Positions 32,530 to 41,191 of a stretch of DNA of 64,000 nucleotides are shown piece by piece. The stretch is taken from the NCBI GenBank assembly GCA_002256395.1, contig NKJG01000005.1:62001-126000 (forward strand), read 5' to 3'. The position numbers were made by a program, and so were the translations under genes. The stretch's first letter is position 1, and each line of letters opens with the position of its first letter. The notes under the pieces were generated by a model. That model had not been told where the DNA came from, searched no databases, and saw nothing but the letters and a program-made list of their open reading frames with translations. Origin of the DNA: Bacteroidetes bacterium B1(2017). Its GTDB lineage: Bacteria > Bacteroidota > Bacteroidia > UKL13-3.

Positions 32530-34662
32530 ATGACACCTACACACTTATTATCGACCATAAGCAGCCAAGTTGCCTGCTCTGCCAAGCAAGTTGCTGCTAC
32601 TATTACCTTATTAGACGAAGGTTCAACCGTTCCATTTATAGCCCGCTATAGAAAGGAAGCAACTGGAGGCCTAGATGAAGTGCTTATTGAAAAAATTAGA
32701 TTAGCTACCCTTAAGTATAGAGAACTTGAAAAACGCAAAGAATATATTTTAGCCAGCATACTTGAACAAGGAAAATTGACTCCTGAATTAGAAGCTAAAA
32801 TAAAAGATTGCACCGATTCCAATTTTTTGGAAGACCTATATTTACCCTTTAAACCTAAACGCAAAACAAAAGCTAGCATAGCTAGAGAAAATGGCTTAGA
32901 ACCCTTGGCTCAATGGCTCATGAAAGAAACCTATCAAGATGTTTTTAAAGAGGCAACACGTTTTGTAAAAAATAAAATTAACACAGAGGAAGAAGCCCTT
33001 CAAGGTGCCAGAGATATTATTGCCGAGTGGATCAATGAGGATGCAAGAGCCAGAGCAAGCATTCGCTTAGAATTTGAACGCCATGCCGAAGTATATTCAA
33101 AAGTGGCAAAAGGCAAAGAGGTAGAAGGACAAAAGTTTCAAGATTATTTTTCGTTTTCTGAACCCTTAAAAAAATGCCCTTCACACAGAATATTAGCCTT
33201 GTTTAGAGGCGAGGAAGAAGGCTTTTTAAAAATTGGCATTGAACCTGAAGAAGAATTTACCCTCGAAAAATTAGAGCGGCAATTTATTACTCGTAAAACA
33301 GATTCGGCTCAGCATATTGCCTTAGCCGTAAAAGACTCTTATAAACGCCTTTTGGCCCCTTCTATTGAAACCGAATTTAGAAATTTGGCCAAGGCAAAAG
33401 CCGATGAGGAAGCGATACATGTATTTGCCGAAAACTTGCGCCAACTATTACTTTCGGCGCCTTTGGGTAGCAAACGCATATTGGCTATCGACCCTGGGTT
33501 TAGATCGGGTTGTAAAGTGGTTTGTTTGAACCAAGAGGGCGATCTAATACACGATACGGTTATCTATCCACACGAACCTCAACGCGAATTAAGCAAAGCT
33601 ATTGACACATTAAAAAAGTTGGTTCAGACCTACCACATACAAGCCATAGCTATTGGAAACGGAACTGCTGGAAGAGAAACAGAAGAAGTTGTTAAGAGCA
33701 TTGATTTTGGAACAAGCCTAGATGTGTTTTTAGTAAACGAAAGTGGTGCTTCCATATACTCTGCATCGGATATTGCAAGAGAAGAATTTCCAGACAAAGA
33801 TTTAACCGTACGCGGCGCAGTTTCTATTGGCCGCAGGCTTGCCGACCCATTAGCAGAGTTAGTTAAGATAGATGCCAAATCTATTGGTGTAGGCCAATAC
33901 CAGCACGATGTGGATCAAAACAAACTTAAACAATCGCTGGATACCGTGGTGCAAAGTTGCGTAAACAAAGTTGGGGTGAACCTAAATACTGCCAGTAAAA
34001 GTTTATTAACGTATGTATCGGGATTAGGGCCTCAAACGGCTCAAAATATCATCGCATTTAGAAATAAAGAAGGTGCTTTTAAAAACAGAACTCAATTAAA
34101 AAAAGTAGCGCGCCTTGGTGATAAGGCATTTGAACAATGTGCCGGTTTTTTACGCATCCCAAATGGTGTTCACCCACTAGATAATAGTGCAGTTCATCCA
34201 GAGAGCTATGCCATTGTGGAAGCTATGGCAAAAGACCAAAATTGCAGTGTAGCCGATTTATTAAACAAAGAAGATATACGCAAAAAAATTGTGGCCGAAA
34301 AATATGTGACGTCGCAAGCAGGTTTACCAACCATACAAGATATTTTAAAAGAATTAGCAAAGCCAGGTCTTGATCCAAGAGAGGCCATACAAGCCTTTAG
34401 TTTTGCCAATGTAAAGAAGCCCGAAGATTTATATGAGGGAATGATAGTGCCAGGCATAGTAACCAATATTACCAAGTTTGGATGCTTTGTAGATATTGGC
34501 GTAAAGCAAGACGGCATGGTTCATATTTCGCAGTTGGCAAATAAGTTTGTGTCCGACCCCAATGAGGTAGTGCGTTTGCAGCAACAAGTACTTGTTAAAG
34601 TAATGGAGGTAGATGTTGTGAGGAAGAGGATTTCTTTGTCGATGAAGCAGGCTGTTTCTTAG
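32530..34662 (+). CDS. tex: Tex-family RNA-binding transcription accessory protein
   Basis: The 710-residue protein matches Tex in full: the N-terminal HTH/coiled region (QVAATITLLDEGSTVPFIARYRKEATGGLDEV), a YqgF-like RNase H fold (ILAIDPGFRSGCKVVCLNQEGDLIHDT), a helix-hairpin-helix region (LLTYVSGLGPQTAQNIIAFRNKEGAF) and a C-terminal S1 RNA-binding domain (GMIVPGIVTNITKFGCFVDIGVKQDGMVHISQL). Tex binds RNA and transcription complexes. The start at 32530 fits the family beginning; the frame from 32479 would add 17 residues upstream of the promoter box. Confidence 0.95.
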   Translation: MTPTHLLSTISSQVACSAKQVAATITLLDEGSTVPFIARYRKEATGGLDEVLIEKIRLATLKYRELEKRKEYILASILEQGKLTPELEAKIKDCTDSNFLEDLYLPFKPKRKTKASIARENGLEPLAQWLMKETYQDVFKEATRFVKNKINTEEEALQGARDIIAEWINEDARARASIRLEFERHAEVYSKVAKGKEVEGQKFQDYFSFSEPLKKCPSHRILALFRGEEEGFLKIGIEPEEEFTLEKLERQFITRKTDSAQHIALAVKDSYKRLLAPSIETEFRNLAKAKADEEAIHVFAENLRQLLLSAPLGSKRILAIDPGFRSGCKVVCLNQEGDLIHDTVIYPHEPQRELSKAIDTLKKLVQTYHIQAIAIGNGTAGRETEEVVKSIDFGTSLDVFLVNESGASIYSASDIAREEFPDKDLTVRGAVSIGRRLADPLAELVKIDAKSIGVGQYQHDVDQNKLKQSLDTVVQSCVNKVGVNLNTASKSLLTYVSGLGPQTAQNIIAFRNKEGAFKNRTQLKKVARLGDKAFEQCAGFLRIPNGVHPLDNSAVHPESYAIVEAMAKDQNCSVADLLNKEDIRKKIVAEKYVTSQAGLPTIQDILKELAKPGLDPREAIQAFSFANVKKPEDLYEGMIVPGIVTNITKFGCFVDIGVKQDGMVHISQLANKFVSDPNEVVRLQQQVLVKVMEVDVVRKRISLSMKQAVS

Positions 34663-34666
34663 GAAG

Positions 34667-34785
34667 GGCATGGTGTGGCATGGCGTTGCATGGACGTGCG
34701 CTGTGCTTACCTGGGCATGGTAAGAACGTGAGGTGGGAAGTGGGCGTTGGGAGCTTGGGAAGATGAGAGGCTGGGAAAATGGTCT
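34667..34785. repeat. G-rich repeat tract containing a 19-bp word shared with 58109-58127
   Basis: The spacer between the convergent tex and DUF3592-like genes begins with short GGCATGG/GCATGG repeats. The 19-bp word GCATGGCGTTGCATGGACG at 34678-34696 occurs again, inverted, at 58109-58127. A run of GTGGGAAG/GTTGGGAG/CTTGGGAAG words follows, again with a period near 8-10 bp. The tract is clearly richer in G than the surrounding genes. Confidence 0.65.
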
Positions 34786-34903
34786 TCTTTTAGATTATCT
34801 AATAATTCTTCTTTTAAATCATTCGTTATATTAGTAGTTTAAATAATTAAAAGGGCAAGTGAATTACAACTATTCCTTTAATTTCTAATATTAAATGTTT
34901 TAA

Positions 34904-35287
34904 TTAAGAAAACACCTTTTTCTTAGGCTTATAAAACATAAAAAAAACACCTACTAGGAAACACAATATGCCTATTACAAATTCAATCCAAACGTTTGAG
35001 TATGGCATTACAAAAATTTCGACTCCATTTTTATGTAGCACCTGAATTGTTTGTCCAACGCCAATATTTTGATAATCTGACTCGGAAACTTTAACGTCGT
35101 ATTGTTTATTATGAAACTGAAAATCAAGAAAACGGGAAGTTGAACGACCACCGCCATTATGTTTATCAGCAACTACTACGGAAACTAGCTTGCCCTCCTT
35201 TTTTACTTGTATTTCTTGATAGCTAGTTTTAATTCCGATAAGAAAAAAGAAGATAAGTACTATTCCTAAGATTTTAAACTTTAGCAT
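34904..35287 (-). CDS. DUF3592-like two-helix membrane protein
   Basis: The 127-residue protein has a transmembrane helix at each end (ILGIVLIFFFLIGI and WIEFVIGILCFLVGVFFMFY) around a small soluble domain in which FLDFQFHNKQYDVKVSESDYQNIGVGQTIQVLH resembles the DUF3592 fold. The C-terminus is basic (KPKKKVFS). The role is unknown. It follows the damaged outer-membrane gene 61 bp upstream on the same strand. Confidence 0.6.
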   Translation of the reverse strand: MLKFKILGIVLIFFFLIGIKTSYQEIQVKKEGKLVSVVVADKHNGGGRSTSRFLDFQFHNKQYDVKVSESDYQNIGVGQTIQVLHKNGVEIFVMPYSNVWIEFVIGILCFLVGVFFMFYKPKKKVFS

Positions 35288-35348
35288 AAATTCATTTATT
35301 GAGTTGCCAAAACTTCTATTGGCATTAATAAAACACTTAGTACCATAC

Positions 35349-36236
35349 TTAATTTATACTCAAGCCTACTTTAATACCAAATCTATTTAAAACAGAATAC
35401 TTTTCCATAAATTCTTTATCTAAAAATTTAGTGATGGAGGCTTGGTAAATATCGCCTTGTATTTTAGTATTTTCGAGCTTATAGCGCTCATAATAAACAC
35501 ATAGAAGGAAATTGCGATTAAAGTAATTTAAATACTTCCTGCTTTGGCTCGACATTGCTACAAAACTTCTTAAAGGGTAAACGGATGCCAAAAATTGAAA
35601 TTTATTGTATTGCATTAAAACTGGAGGAGTATGATTTCCAATGCTATTAAATAAGCCTTTAGGGTTATTTCTGAAAACAAATAAATTGCTTATTCCCTTA
35701 TTCATTTCAAACGTTAAGCTGCCATATTTTTGCGGGAAAGGTGTAAAAAAAATACCATAACTAGTATTTGAAGTTCCTTGAAAAAAGTGATTTGAATTTC
35801 CATTCACACTTTGCCATAAAAGATCAGCTGCCATTGAATCGGCATAATTAGGTTGATTATGAATAAAACTAGAATTGAAATCATTCTTAAAATCACTCGT
35901 AAAATATTGCTTCGTATAGCCCGGAAACCACTTAATATTTAAGCATACTCCCAACACAAATTTATTTGTAAAAAACGTTGATAAATTTAACCTAAAATTC
36001 GATTGAAGTCCGCCTGTTCTAAATGGAGTACTTCATGCCTCATATTGATACGTTAAACTATAAGTAAGATAAGGAATTTGATAGGTAGTATCTTTTGAAA
36101 CAAGGCTTGAATTTGCCCTAGAAACTGCAAAACTTGAGTTGCTAGGAATTGAATTGGCAGATACCTTGCTACAATAAAAAACGATAACCAAAATCGATTT
36201 TAAAATTTGTAATTTAGGGGCAAGCAAATATTTCAT
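35349..36236 (-). pseudogene. Outer-membrane protein gene interrupted by an in-frame TGA
   Basis: Two open pieces are in the same frame: 36236 down to a TGA at 36033-36035 (codon 68), and then an uninterrupted frame to 35349. Without the stop the product would be 295 residues with a signal peptide (ILKSILVIVFYCSKVSANS), strands such as IPYLTYSLTYQYEA continuing as STPFRTGGLQSNFRLNLSTFFTNKF, and a barrel-like C-terminus (NRFGIKVGLSIN). The second piece has no ATG near its beginning. The most direct reading is a nonsense mutation or a sequencing error; TGA is used as a normal stop elsewhere in the window. No family is recognised. Confidence 0.75.
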
Positions 36237-36353
36237 ACCTAGGCTGGAAGGGTTCTATTTCTATTTAAAACAGAATTCAAAATAAACAAAATCGAAGGTC
36301 CTTATTGCCATTAAAGTGCTTTAGATCTATTACAAATAAGATTATAAATGATT

Positions 36354-36647
36354 TTAGAATTTCTTTTTCCGAGGGCTTTTACGAGTATCATAAAATGTGA
36401 TCAAAACAATTCGATCAATATAGATTTTATAAATGAGTAAGTTTTGCGGGGTAATTAATGCCTCATGAATATTCTTCTTATTTGTTTTTCTGAACATCAA
36501 TGGGTATTCAGAAATATAATTTATAACATTTTCAGTTGCAACTAGAAAATTGTCAAGTTCCTTCTCTGTCCAATTGTCCTTTAAATATTCGACTACTTTA
36601 TAAAAGGTTGCCTCTGATTGGGGTGACCAAATTATTTCTTTAGCCAT
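36354..36647 (-). CDS. ParE/RelE-superfamily toxin
   Basis: This 97-residue protein has the RelE/ParE fold pattern: an N-terminal strand (AKEIIWSPQSEATFYKVVEYLKDNW), helices, and strands near the C-terminus (NLLIYKIYIDRIVLITFYDTRKSPRKKK). ParE toxins poison gyrase and RelE toxins cut mRNA; the ParE side looks more likely, but the sequence does not decide it. The start overlaps the antitoxin gene by 16 bp, as expected for a toxin-antitoxin operon. Confidence 0.8.
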   Translation of the reverse strand: MAKEIIWSPQSEATFYKVVEYLKDNWTEKELDNFLVATENVINYISEYPLMFRKTNKKNIHEALITPQNLLIYKIYIDRIVLITFYDTRKSPRKKKF

Positions 36648-36868
36648 TTCTTCACCTTTTTCATAACTACTGTATGCGGTGTACCTTCACCTCTATCGGC
36701 TTCTTTAATGCCCTGCTCTACTGAAGCTTTAACATCATCCGGCAGACTCTCAAACCAGTTTGCTTCGGGGTGTGTATCAAATATAGCTTTGATATGATTG
36801 ATAATTCCTTTGTCTTGGGTATCAATGATTTTCTTGGCTAAATCTAGTTTTAATGTATCGATGCTCAT
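36632..36868 (-). CDS. Antitoxin of the ParE/RelE module
   Basis: The 78-residue acidic protein (MSIDTLKLDLAKKIIDTQDKGIINHIKAIFDTH...) precedes and overlaps the toxin. It belongs to the small Bacteroidota antitoxin type whose C-terminus carries PDDVKASVEQGIKEADRGEGTPHTVVMKKVKKWL, the part that should wrap the toxin. The ATG at 36868 is preferred to one at 36886, because a TAAATTTG promoter box at 36889-36896 lies only 2 bp before the latter. Antitoxins of this kind usually repress their own promoter. Confidence 0.78.
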   Translation of the reverse strand: MSIDTLKLDLAKKIIDTQDKGIINHIKAIFDTHPEANWFESLPDDVKASVEQGIKEADRGEGTPHTVVMKKVKKWLKK

Positions 36869-36888
36869 CAGTTCGTTTTTTACCATTC

Positions 36889-36896
36889 AAATTTAC
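36889..36896 (-). promoter_or_regulatory. -7 box of the toxin-antitoxin operon (TAAATTTG)
   Basis: On the minus strand TAAATTTG is a perfect TAnnTTTG box. Its position sets the antitoxin start at 36868. Confidence 0.5.
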
Positions 36897-37023
36897 AAAA
36901 AAAACCAATAATAAAATAAACCCTATAGATGATCTTTGCTGACCAGTTTGTGCAGAACTTATATTTTGTTATCAAAAAGCGGTTGTAAGGTGCTACTCAT
37001 CCTAAGCAATTTGATAAAACAAA

Positions 37024-37062
37024 AAAAGCCCATGGACCATTGACAATGGACCATGGGCTTTT
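37024..37062. terminator. Perfect palindromic terminator built of GGACCAT units
   Basis: A 19-base arm at 37024-37042 is the exact reverse complement of 37044-37062, with one central base, so the hairpin would have about a 17-bp stem. A-tract and T-tract flank it, so it would work on both strands. It begins 16 bp after the stop codon of the OmpA/TSP3 gene. The words CATGGACCAT repeat those of the element at 3546-3576. Confidence 0.75.
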
Positions 37063-37078
37063 ACTTTAGAAAATTAGT

Positions 37079-38692
37079 TTACTGTAGAAATTCAACTTTA
37101 AATTCTACTCGGCGGTTGCGGGTTCTACCGTTTGTAGAATCGTTGGTATCCACTGGAGAGGTTTCGCCATAACCAGTTGCAACTACTCTTAGTGGATCAA
37201 CACCATGGCTAATTAAATAATTAGATACGGCAGTTGCTCTATCTTGAGAAAGTGTCATGTTCATGGCATCTTCGCCAACATTATCTGTATGGCCACCAAT
37301 TAATAATTTATAGCTAGGATTTTCTTTCATAACCTTTACGATAGAATTTAAGATTGGGTAGGAAACAGGTTTGATTTTGTCTTTTCCAGTTTCGAACTGA
37401 ATACCTTGCAATGCTTTTTGAAACAATTGTTTAGTAGCTGCTTTAATCTCTGGGCAACCTTGATTTTGAGGCACACCCACAATATTTATACATCTGTCAA
37501 CATCATCAAACACACCATCTTTATCGGTATCAGGGCAACCAAAATGGTCGGCGCTTCCTGGGCTATTAGGGCATTTATCAACGCCATCATGAATACCATC
37601 TTTATCGCTATCAGGACAACCTTGAGTTTGAATCGTTCCTGCAACATCTGGACATATATCATCGGCATCTTTAATACCATCATTATCTCTATCTGGGCAA
37701 CCGTTCATAGCAAGTGTACCATAAATATTAGGGCAAGCATCTTTGCTATCCGTTATGCCATCTTCATCGGCATCTGGGCAACCTTTTAATTCTATAGTAC
37801 CAGCTACAGTAGGGCACTGATCGTCTTTATCTGCTACACCATCTTTATCAGAATCGGGGCAACCTTCAGTGCCTGCCATACCAGCTAGGTCTGGACATTT
37901 ATCTTTATAATCGGCCACGCCGTCGCCATCTTTGTCAACAGGGCAACCATCTTCATCAACTGTTACACCAGTAGGCGTATTAGGGCACTTATCTTTTTTA
38001 TCGCTTACGCCATCTTTATCGGCATCTTTACCTCTACCTAGGTTCATACCAACACCAATCATATGAAGCATAAATTGATCGTTACCTGTAGCGGCAACGC
38101 CTAAATTAGTTTCGGGATTATTATGAGCAGTACTCATATATCCAAAAGTTGCTTGATAATTTAAACTGAGGGTATTAGATAGGCGCAAACGAGCGCCTAC
38201 ACCAAGAATTGCTGGATAATCGTAGCCATTAGTAATTCTATCGCCAGTTGTGTTTGCAACACCTCCACCCGCAAAGATATAGGGAGCAATGATGCTATTC
38301 TCGGCCAACATATAACCATTATTAAACTTATATTTAAAATTTAAATTAGATTGAAGCATACTTCCTTTAAAAATGGTGACATCATTTTTATAATAGCCCC
38401 AAGAGCCATATGAACCATTTAAAGAAACATCAAAAGATCTTCCTAAATACCTCGAAAAGGTAATTGCTCCTGTTGGATTTTGGCGGAACACATCGGTGGT
38501 AAAATTGTTCATGCTATTACCCAAGTCTCCAGCATAAACACTAAAGCCTCCCATTAGGCCAATATTCCATTTACGCTCGCTGGTTTGAGCATTTACATTC
38601 AGTATAACTGCGGTTAAAAACAATAAGAGTACTACTTTTTTCAAATTCCTAAACAAAGGAAAATGAGGATTAAATTTGAGATGCATTTTCAT
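37079..38692 (-). CDS. OmpA-family porin-like protein with thrombospondin type-3 repeats
   Basis: The 537-residue protein has a signal peptide (VVLLLFLTAVILNVNAQ), an N-terminal barrel domain (about residues 38-215), a calcium-binding linker of seven TSP3 repeats of the DxDxDGVxDxxDxCP type (residues about 220-390), and an OmpA C-terminal peptidoglycan-binding domain (IGGHTDNVGEDAMN, LSQDRATAVSNYLISHGV, GRTRNRRVEF). It should link the outer membrane to the cell wall. Its 3' end carries a strong palindromic terminator. Confidence 0.93.
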   Translation of the reverse strand: MKMHLKFNPHFPLFRNLKKVVLLLFLTAVILNVNAQTSERKWNIGLMGGFSVYAGDLGNSMNNFTTDVFRQNPTGAITFSRYLGRSFDVSLNGSYGSWGYYKNDVTIFKGSMLQSNLNFKYKFNNGYMLAENSIIAPYIFAGGGVANTTGDRITNGYDYPAILGVGARLRLSNTLSLNYQATFGYMSTAHNNPETNLGVAATGNDQFMLHMIGVGMNLGRGKDADKDGVSDKKDKCPNTPTGVTVDEDGCPVDKDGDGVADYKDKCPDLAGMAGTEGCPDSDKDGVADKDDQCPTVAGTIELKGCPDADEDGITDSKDACPNIYGTLAMNGCPDRDNDGIKDADDICPDVAGTIQTQGCPDSDKDGIHDGVDKCPNSPGSADHFGCPDTDKDGVFDDVDRCINIVGVPQNQGCPEIKAATKQLFQKALQGIQFETGKDKIKPVSYPILNSIVKVMKENPSYKLLIGGHTDNVGEDAMNMTLSQDRATAVSNYLISHGVDPLRVVATGYGETSPVDTNDSTNGRTRNRRVEFKVEFLQ

Positions 38693-38800
38693 GATATAAT
38701 TAGATTAACAGAATCTTTTGATTCCGGTTCAAAACTAAACCTATCCTTTGCGTTAAGCCTTACAGAAATAAGGCATTATCTTACATCAATCCCACTTTAT

Positions 38801-40063
38801 TTAGATATAAAAAAAGGCCCTTTGTTGCATATCCAATTTCTTTATGGTTAACCTAGCTAGTAAATAACTTAAACTAGATTCAGCGCCTTGGTTCAGATTA
38901 ACTTGAGTTTCTTCTAAACCATCATAACACCCACCCGTGCACGGGTTATAAATTATTTGATGTAAGTGATTTTTACCCAAAAACCAATTGAAGGCCACCG
39001 CAACTTTTTCGAGGTATTTTGAATCTTTGAAAACCTCATAAAATCGTTTAAGCGAAAGAATAGTATATGCCACATCAATTGGTTGTTGCCCATGGATAGA
39101 AGATTTACCGCCCTTTAACAACCAAGATTGATTTGAGATAAGGTTAATTTGATCGTGGTAAAACATTTTGCTTATTAAAAAATCGAAACTTGATTTTGCT
39201 ACATCTTTGTATTTAGAGTCACTTGTATCCTGGTAGGCACATAGCATTGCTTCTGGAAGGATACTATTTGCATAAGTTAAATAACATTCAAACCATTCCC
39301 AATTAGGTTCCGATTCATGTTTATACATTTCAAGTAATCGATCTGCTAATTTTATTATTAAGTCGGTTCGAACCGAAGAATTAGTACCAAAATTTGCGTA
39401 GTATAGCCCTTTAATGGCAAAGCCCATAGCCCGTGAAGAAAGTATACTTTCAATTTTTACATAGGCATTCATCAAAATTTCTTCGGCCTGTTGAATAAGT
39501 TCCAGTGGAAACAAATCTGATTTGGATAATAAATACCCAAGTGCCCAAATAGCCCTCCCGTTTGAATCGTCTAGATTCTCTATTTTATTTTGGCTAGTAA
39601 ATTGGCAATTAGCATCTAAATAATTTAGGAATGAGCCATCTATTTGTTGACAGTTTTGAATAAAATTCAGATAAATAAGGATAGGTTCAATGCTACTTTT
39701 TTGATTGGTTAATTCAAAATGCATCACATAGGCAATTAATGCACGAGCGTTATCATCAAGGGTGTAGCCACTTTCCATATCGGGTTGATTAACCTTAGAG
39801 AATTGAATTATTCCAGTATTGGTAGTAAGGTTTTGGATATGGGTTAAATTGATTGGAGGTAATTTAAAACATAATTGTATTTTGGAGTTTGATGCCGTAG
39901 GAATTTTAAGTTTAAACTCTGGATAATTACTAACGAGTTGTTTTCTTGAAATTCGTTGAAACAATTCGGCATAAGAAATGGCAGAATTTCCCCAAGCAGT
40001 GGGAGCCATACGTTGCAGTGTGTTTTGAGTGAAAAGAGTTCGTAAGGTCTCATCAAAAAGCAA
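38801..40063 (-). CDS. C-terminal half of a split glycosyltransferase: six-hairpin glycosidase-like domain
   Basis: This 420-residue frame begins at a TTG, 12 bp after the in-frame TAA that ends the glycosyltransferase half. The first residues (MLFDETLRTLFTQNTLQRMAPTAWGNSAISYAELFQRI) are the end of a GT4 domain, which shows they belong to the gene before. The rest looks like an (alpha/alpha)6-barrel domain (ESGYTLDDNARALIAY, DDSNGRAIWALGY, GQQPIDVAYTILSLKRFYE, CYDGLEETQVNLNQGAESSLSYLLA), as in Bacteroidota proteins where a GT4 is fused to a glycosidase-like domain. It is either the end of a nonsense-damaged gene or a separately reinitiated protein. Confidence 0.65.
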   Translation of the reverse strand: MLFDETLRTLFTQNTLQRMAPTAWGNSAISYAELFQRISRKQLVSNYPEFKLKIPTASNSKIQLCFKLPPINLTHIQNLTTNTGIIQFSKVNQPDMESGYTLDDNARALIAYVMHFELTNQKSSIEPILIYLNFIQNCQQIDGSFLNYLDANCQFTSQNKIENLDDSNGRAIWALGYLLSKSDLFPLELIQQAEEILMNAYVKIESILSSRAMGFAIKGLYYANFGTNSSVRTDLIIKLADRLLEMYKHESEPNWEWFECYLTYANSILPEAMLCAYQDTSDSKYKDVAKSSFDFLISKMFYHDQINLISNQSWLLKGGKSSIHGQQPIDVAYTILSLKRFYEVFKDSKYLEKVAVAFNWFLGKNHLHQIIYNPCTGGCYDGLEETQVNLNQGAESSLSYLLARLTIKKLDMQQRAFFYI

Positions 40064-40075
40064 TTTATTTACCGA

Positions 40076-41191
40076 TTAACTTAACTGCTCCACATTTTCA
40101 AAATCTACTATCATTCCATACCCATCTGCTAACACTTCTTTGGCATGAGGGATAGGGGTAGAAATTATGGGGCAGCCACAACTTAAGGCATAGGCAAATG
40201 TTCCACTAACCGCTTGATTAGGGTCTTTTGAGGTAAACAAATAGATATCTATTAGTTGTAAATAAGAAAGCAATTCATTTAAAGGCAAATATTTATTGCA
40301 AAAAACTACATGATTTTGAAGATTCAATTCCACTATTTTGGCCTCTAACATTTCGCGATAGGCCTCCCCTTCCATTTTAAAAACTACGGGATGTGTTTTT
40401 CCTAAAATTAGAAATACAACATCTGGATTTTGCTTAATAATTTGAGGCAATGATTCAAGAGTAATTTCTATTCCTTTACCAGAGCTTAACAAACCAAATG
40501 TTGCTAAAACCTTTTTACCACTTAGACCAAATTTCTCTTTTAATTCCGTTTTTGAAATATGAGGAACCAAATGGGTGCCATGGGCAATAACTTCAATTTT
40601 TGAGCTTAATACCCCATATTTTTTATGAAGAATTTGTGCGGCGTTATTGGTCATAACAATAATAGAACTGCAGGCCGAAGTAATAATTTTTATCTTAGCT
40701 TGGAGTTCTTTATTGGGCAAAGGTAGCACGGTATGAAAAACGGTGATTATGGGTTTGCGAATTAAGAATAGTAATTCAAAAAAAGCATCCTCCATTTTAC
40801 CTTGATAAAATCCAAATTCGTGTTGAAACACTACCGATTTTATGGCATGATCTGTATTAATAGAATGAGCTAATTCAACATACCCTTTGGCAAAAGTTGT
40901 ATCTAAAACATACTTCACTTCGGGTGGGTAATCATATTTTTTTCGACCATCTTCTAAAGCACAAACGCTCACGTTAAAAGAATCAATAAACTTATTTTGA
41001 ATAGCTGCTATTAAATCTTGCGAATAGGTTGCAATCCCACATTCTCTGGGAGGATACGATGAAACGAAAAGCACTTCGGGCAAATGAGTTGTTGGAGAAA
41101 AAGTAGATTTAAAGGTATTTCCTAAATGAATACTACGCAAAAACGGGCCCAAATGCAGCTCCTCTATTAAATTCATATAATTGGCTTTCAT
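40076..41191 (-). CDS. Glycosyltransferase family 4 protein, truncated by an in-frame TAA
   Basis: The 371-residue product has the GT-B arrangement: an N-terminal domain (VLFVSSYPPRECGIATYSQDLIAAI) and a C-terminal donor-binding domain (KKVLATFGLLSSGKGIEITLESLPQI, FLILGKTHP, SYLQLIDIYLFTSKDPNQAVSGTFAYALSCGCPIISTPI). It ends at DFENVEQLS, which is too early for a GT4; the same frame continues after the TAA at 40076-40078 as SVNKLLFDETLR, the expected last helices. The start overlaps the GH130 stop codon (ATGA), so the two are co-translated. Confidence 0.75.
   Translation of the reverse strand: MKANYMNLIEELHLGPFLRSIHLGNTFKSTFSPTTHLPEVLFVSSYPPRECGIATYSQDLIAAIQNKFIDSFNVSVCALEDGRKKYDYPPEVKYVLDTTFAKGYVELAHSINTDHAIKSVVFQHEFGFYQGKMEDAFFELLFLIRKPIITVFHTVLPLPNKELQAKIKIITSACSSIIVMTNNAAQILHKKYGVLSSKIEVIAHGTHLVPHISKTELKEKFGLSGKKVLATFGLLSSGKGIEITLESLPQIIKQNPDVVFLILGKTHPVVFKMEGEAYREMLEAKIVELNLQNHVVFCNKYLPLNELLSYLQLIDIYLFTSKDPNQAVSGTFAYALSCGCPIISTPIPHAKEVLADGYGMIVDFENVEQLS

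Noticed and set aside
37406-37789. Plus-strand frame over the TSP3 repeats
   Set aside because: It is the complement of the repeated Asp/Gly-rich calcium-binding region, so its openness follows from the repeat.
36033-40078. Non-standard genetic code or selenocysteine at internal stops
   Set aside because: The response-regulator gene ends normally with TGA at 9453 and many genes end with TAA, and no selenocysteine machinery is visible.
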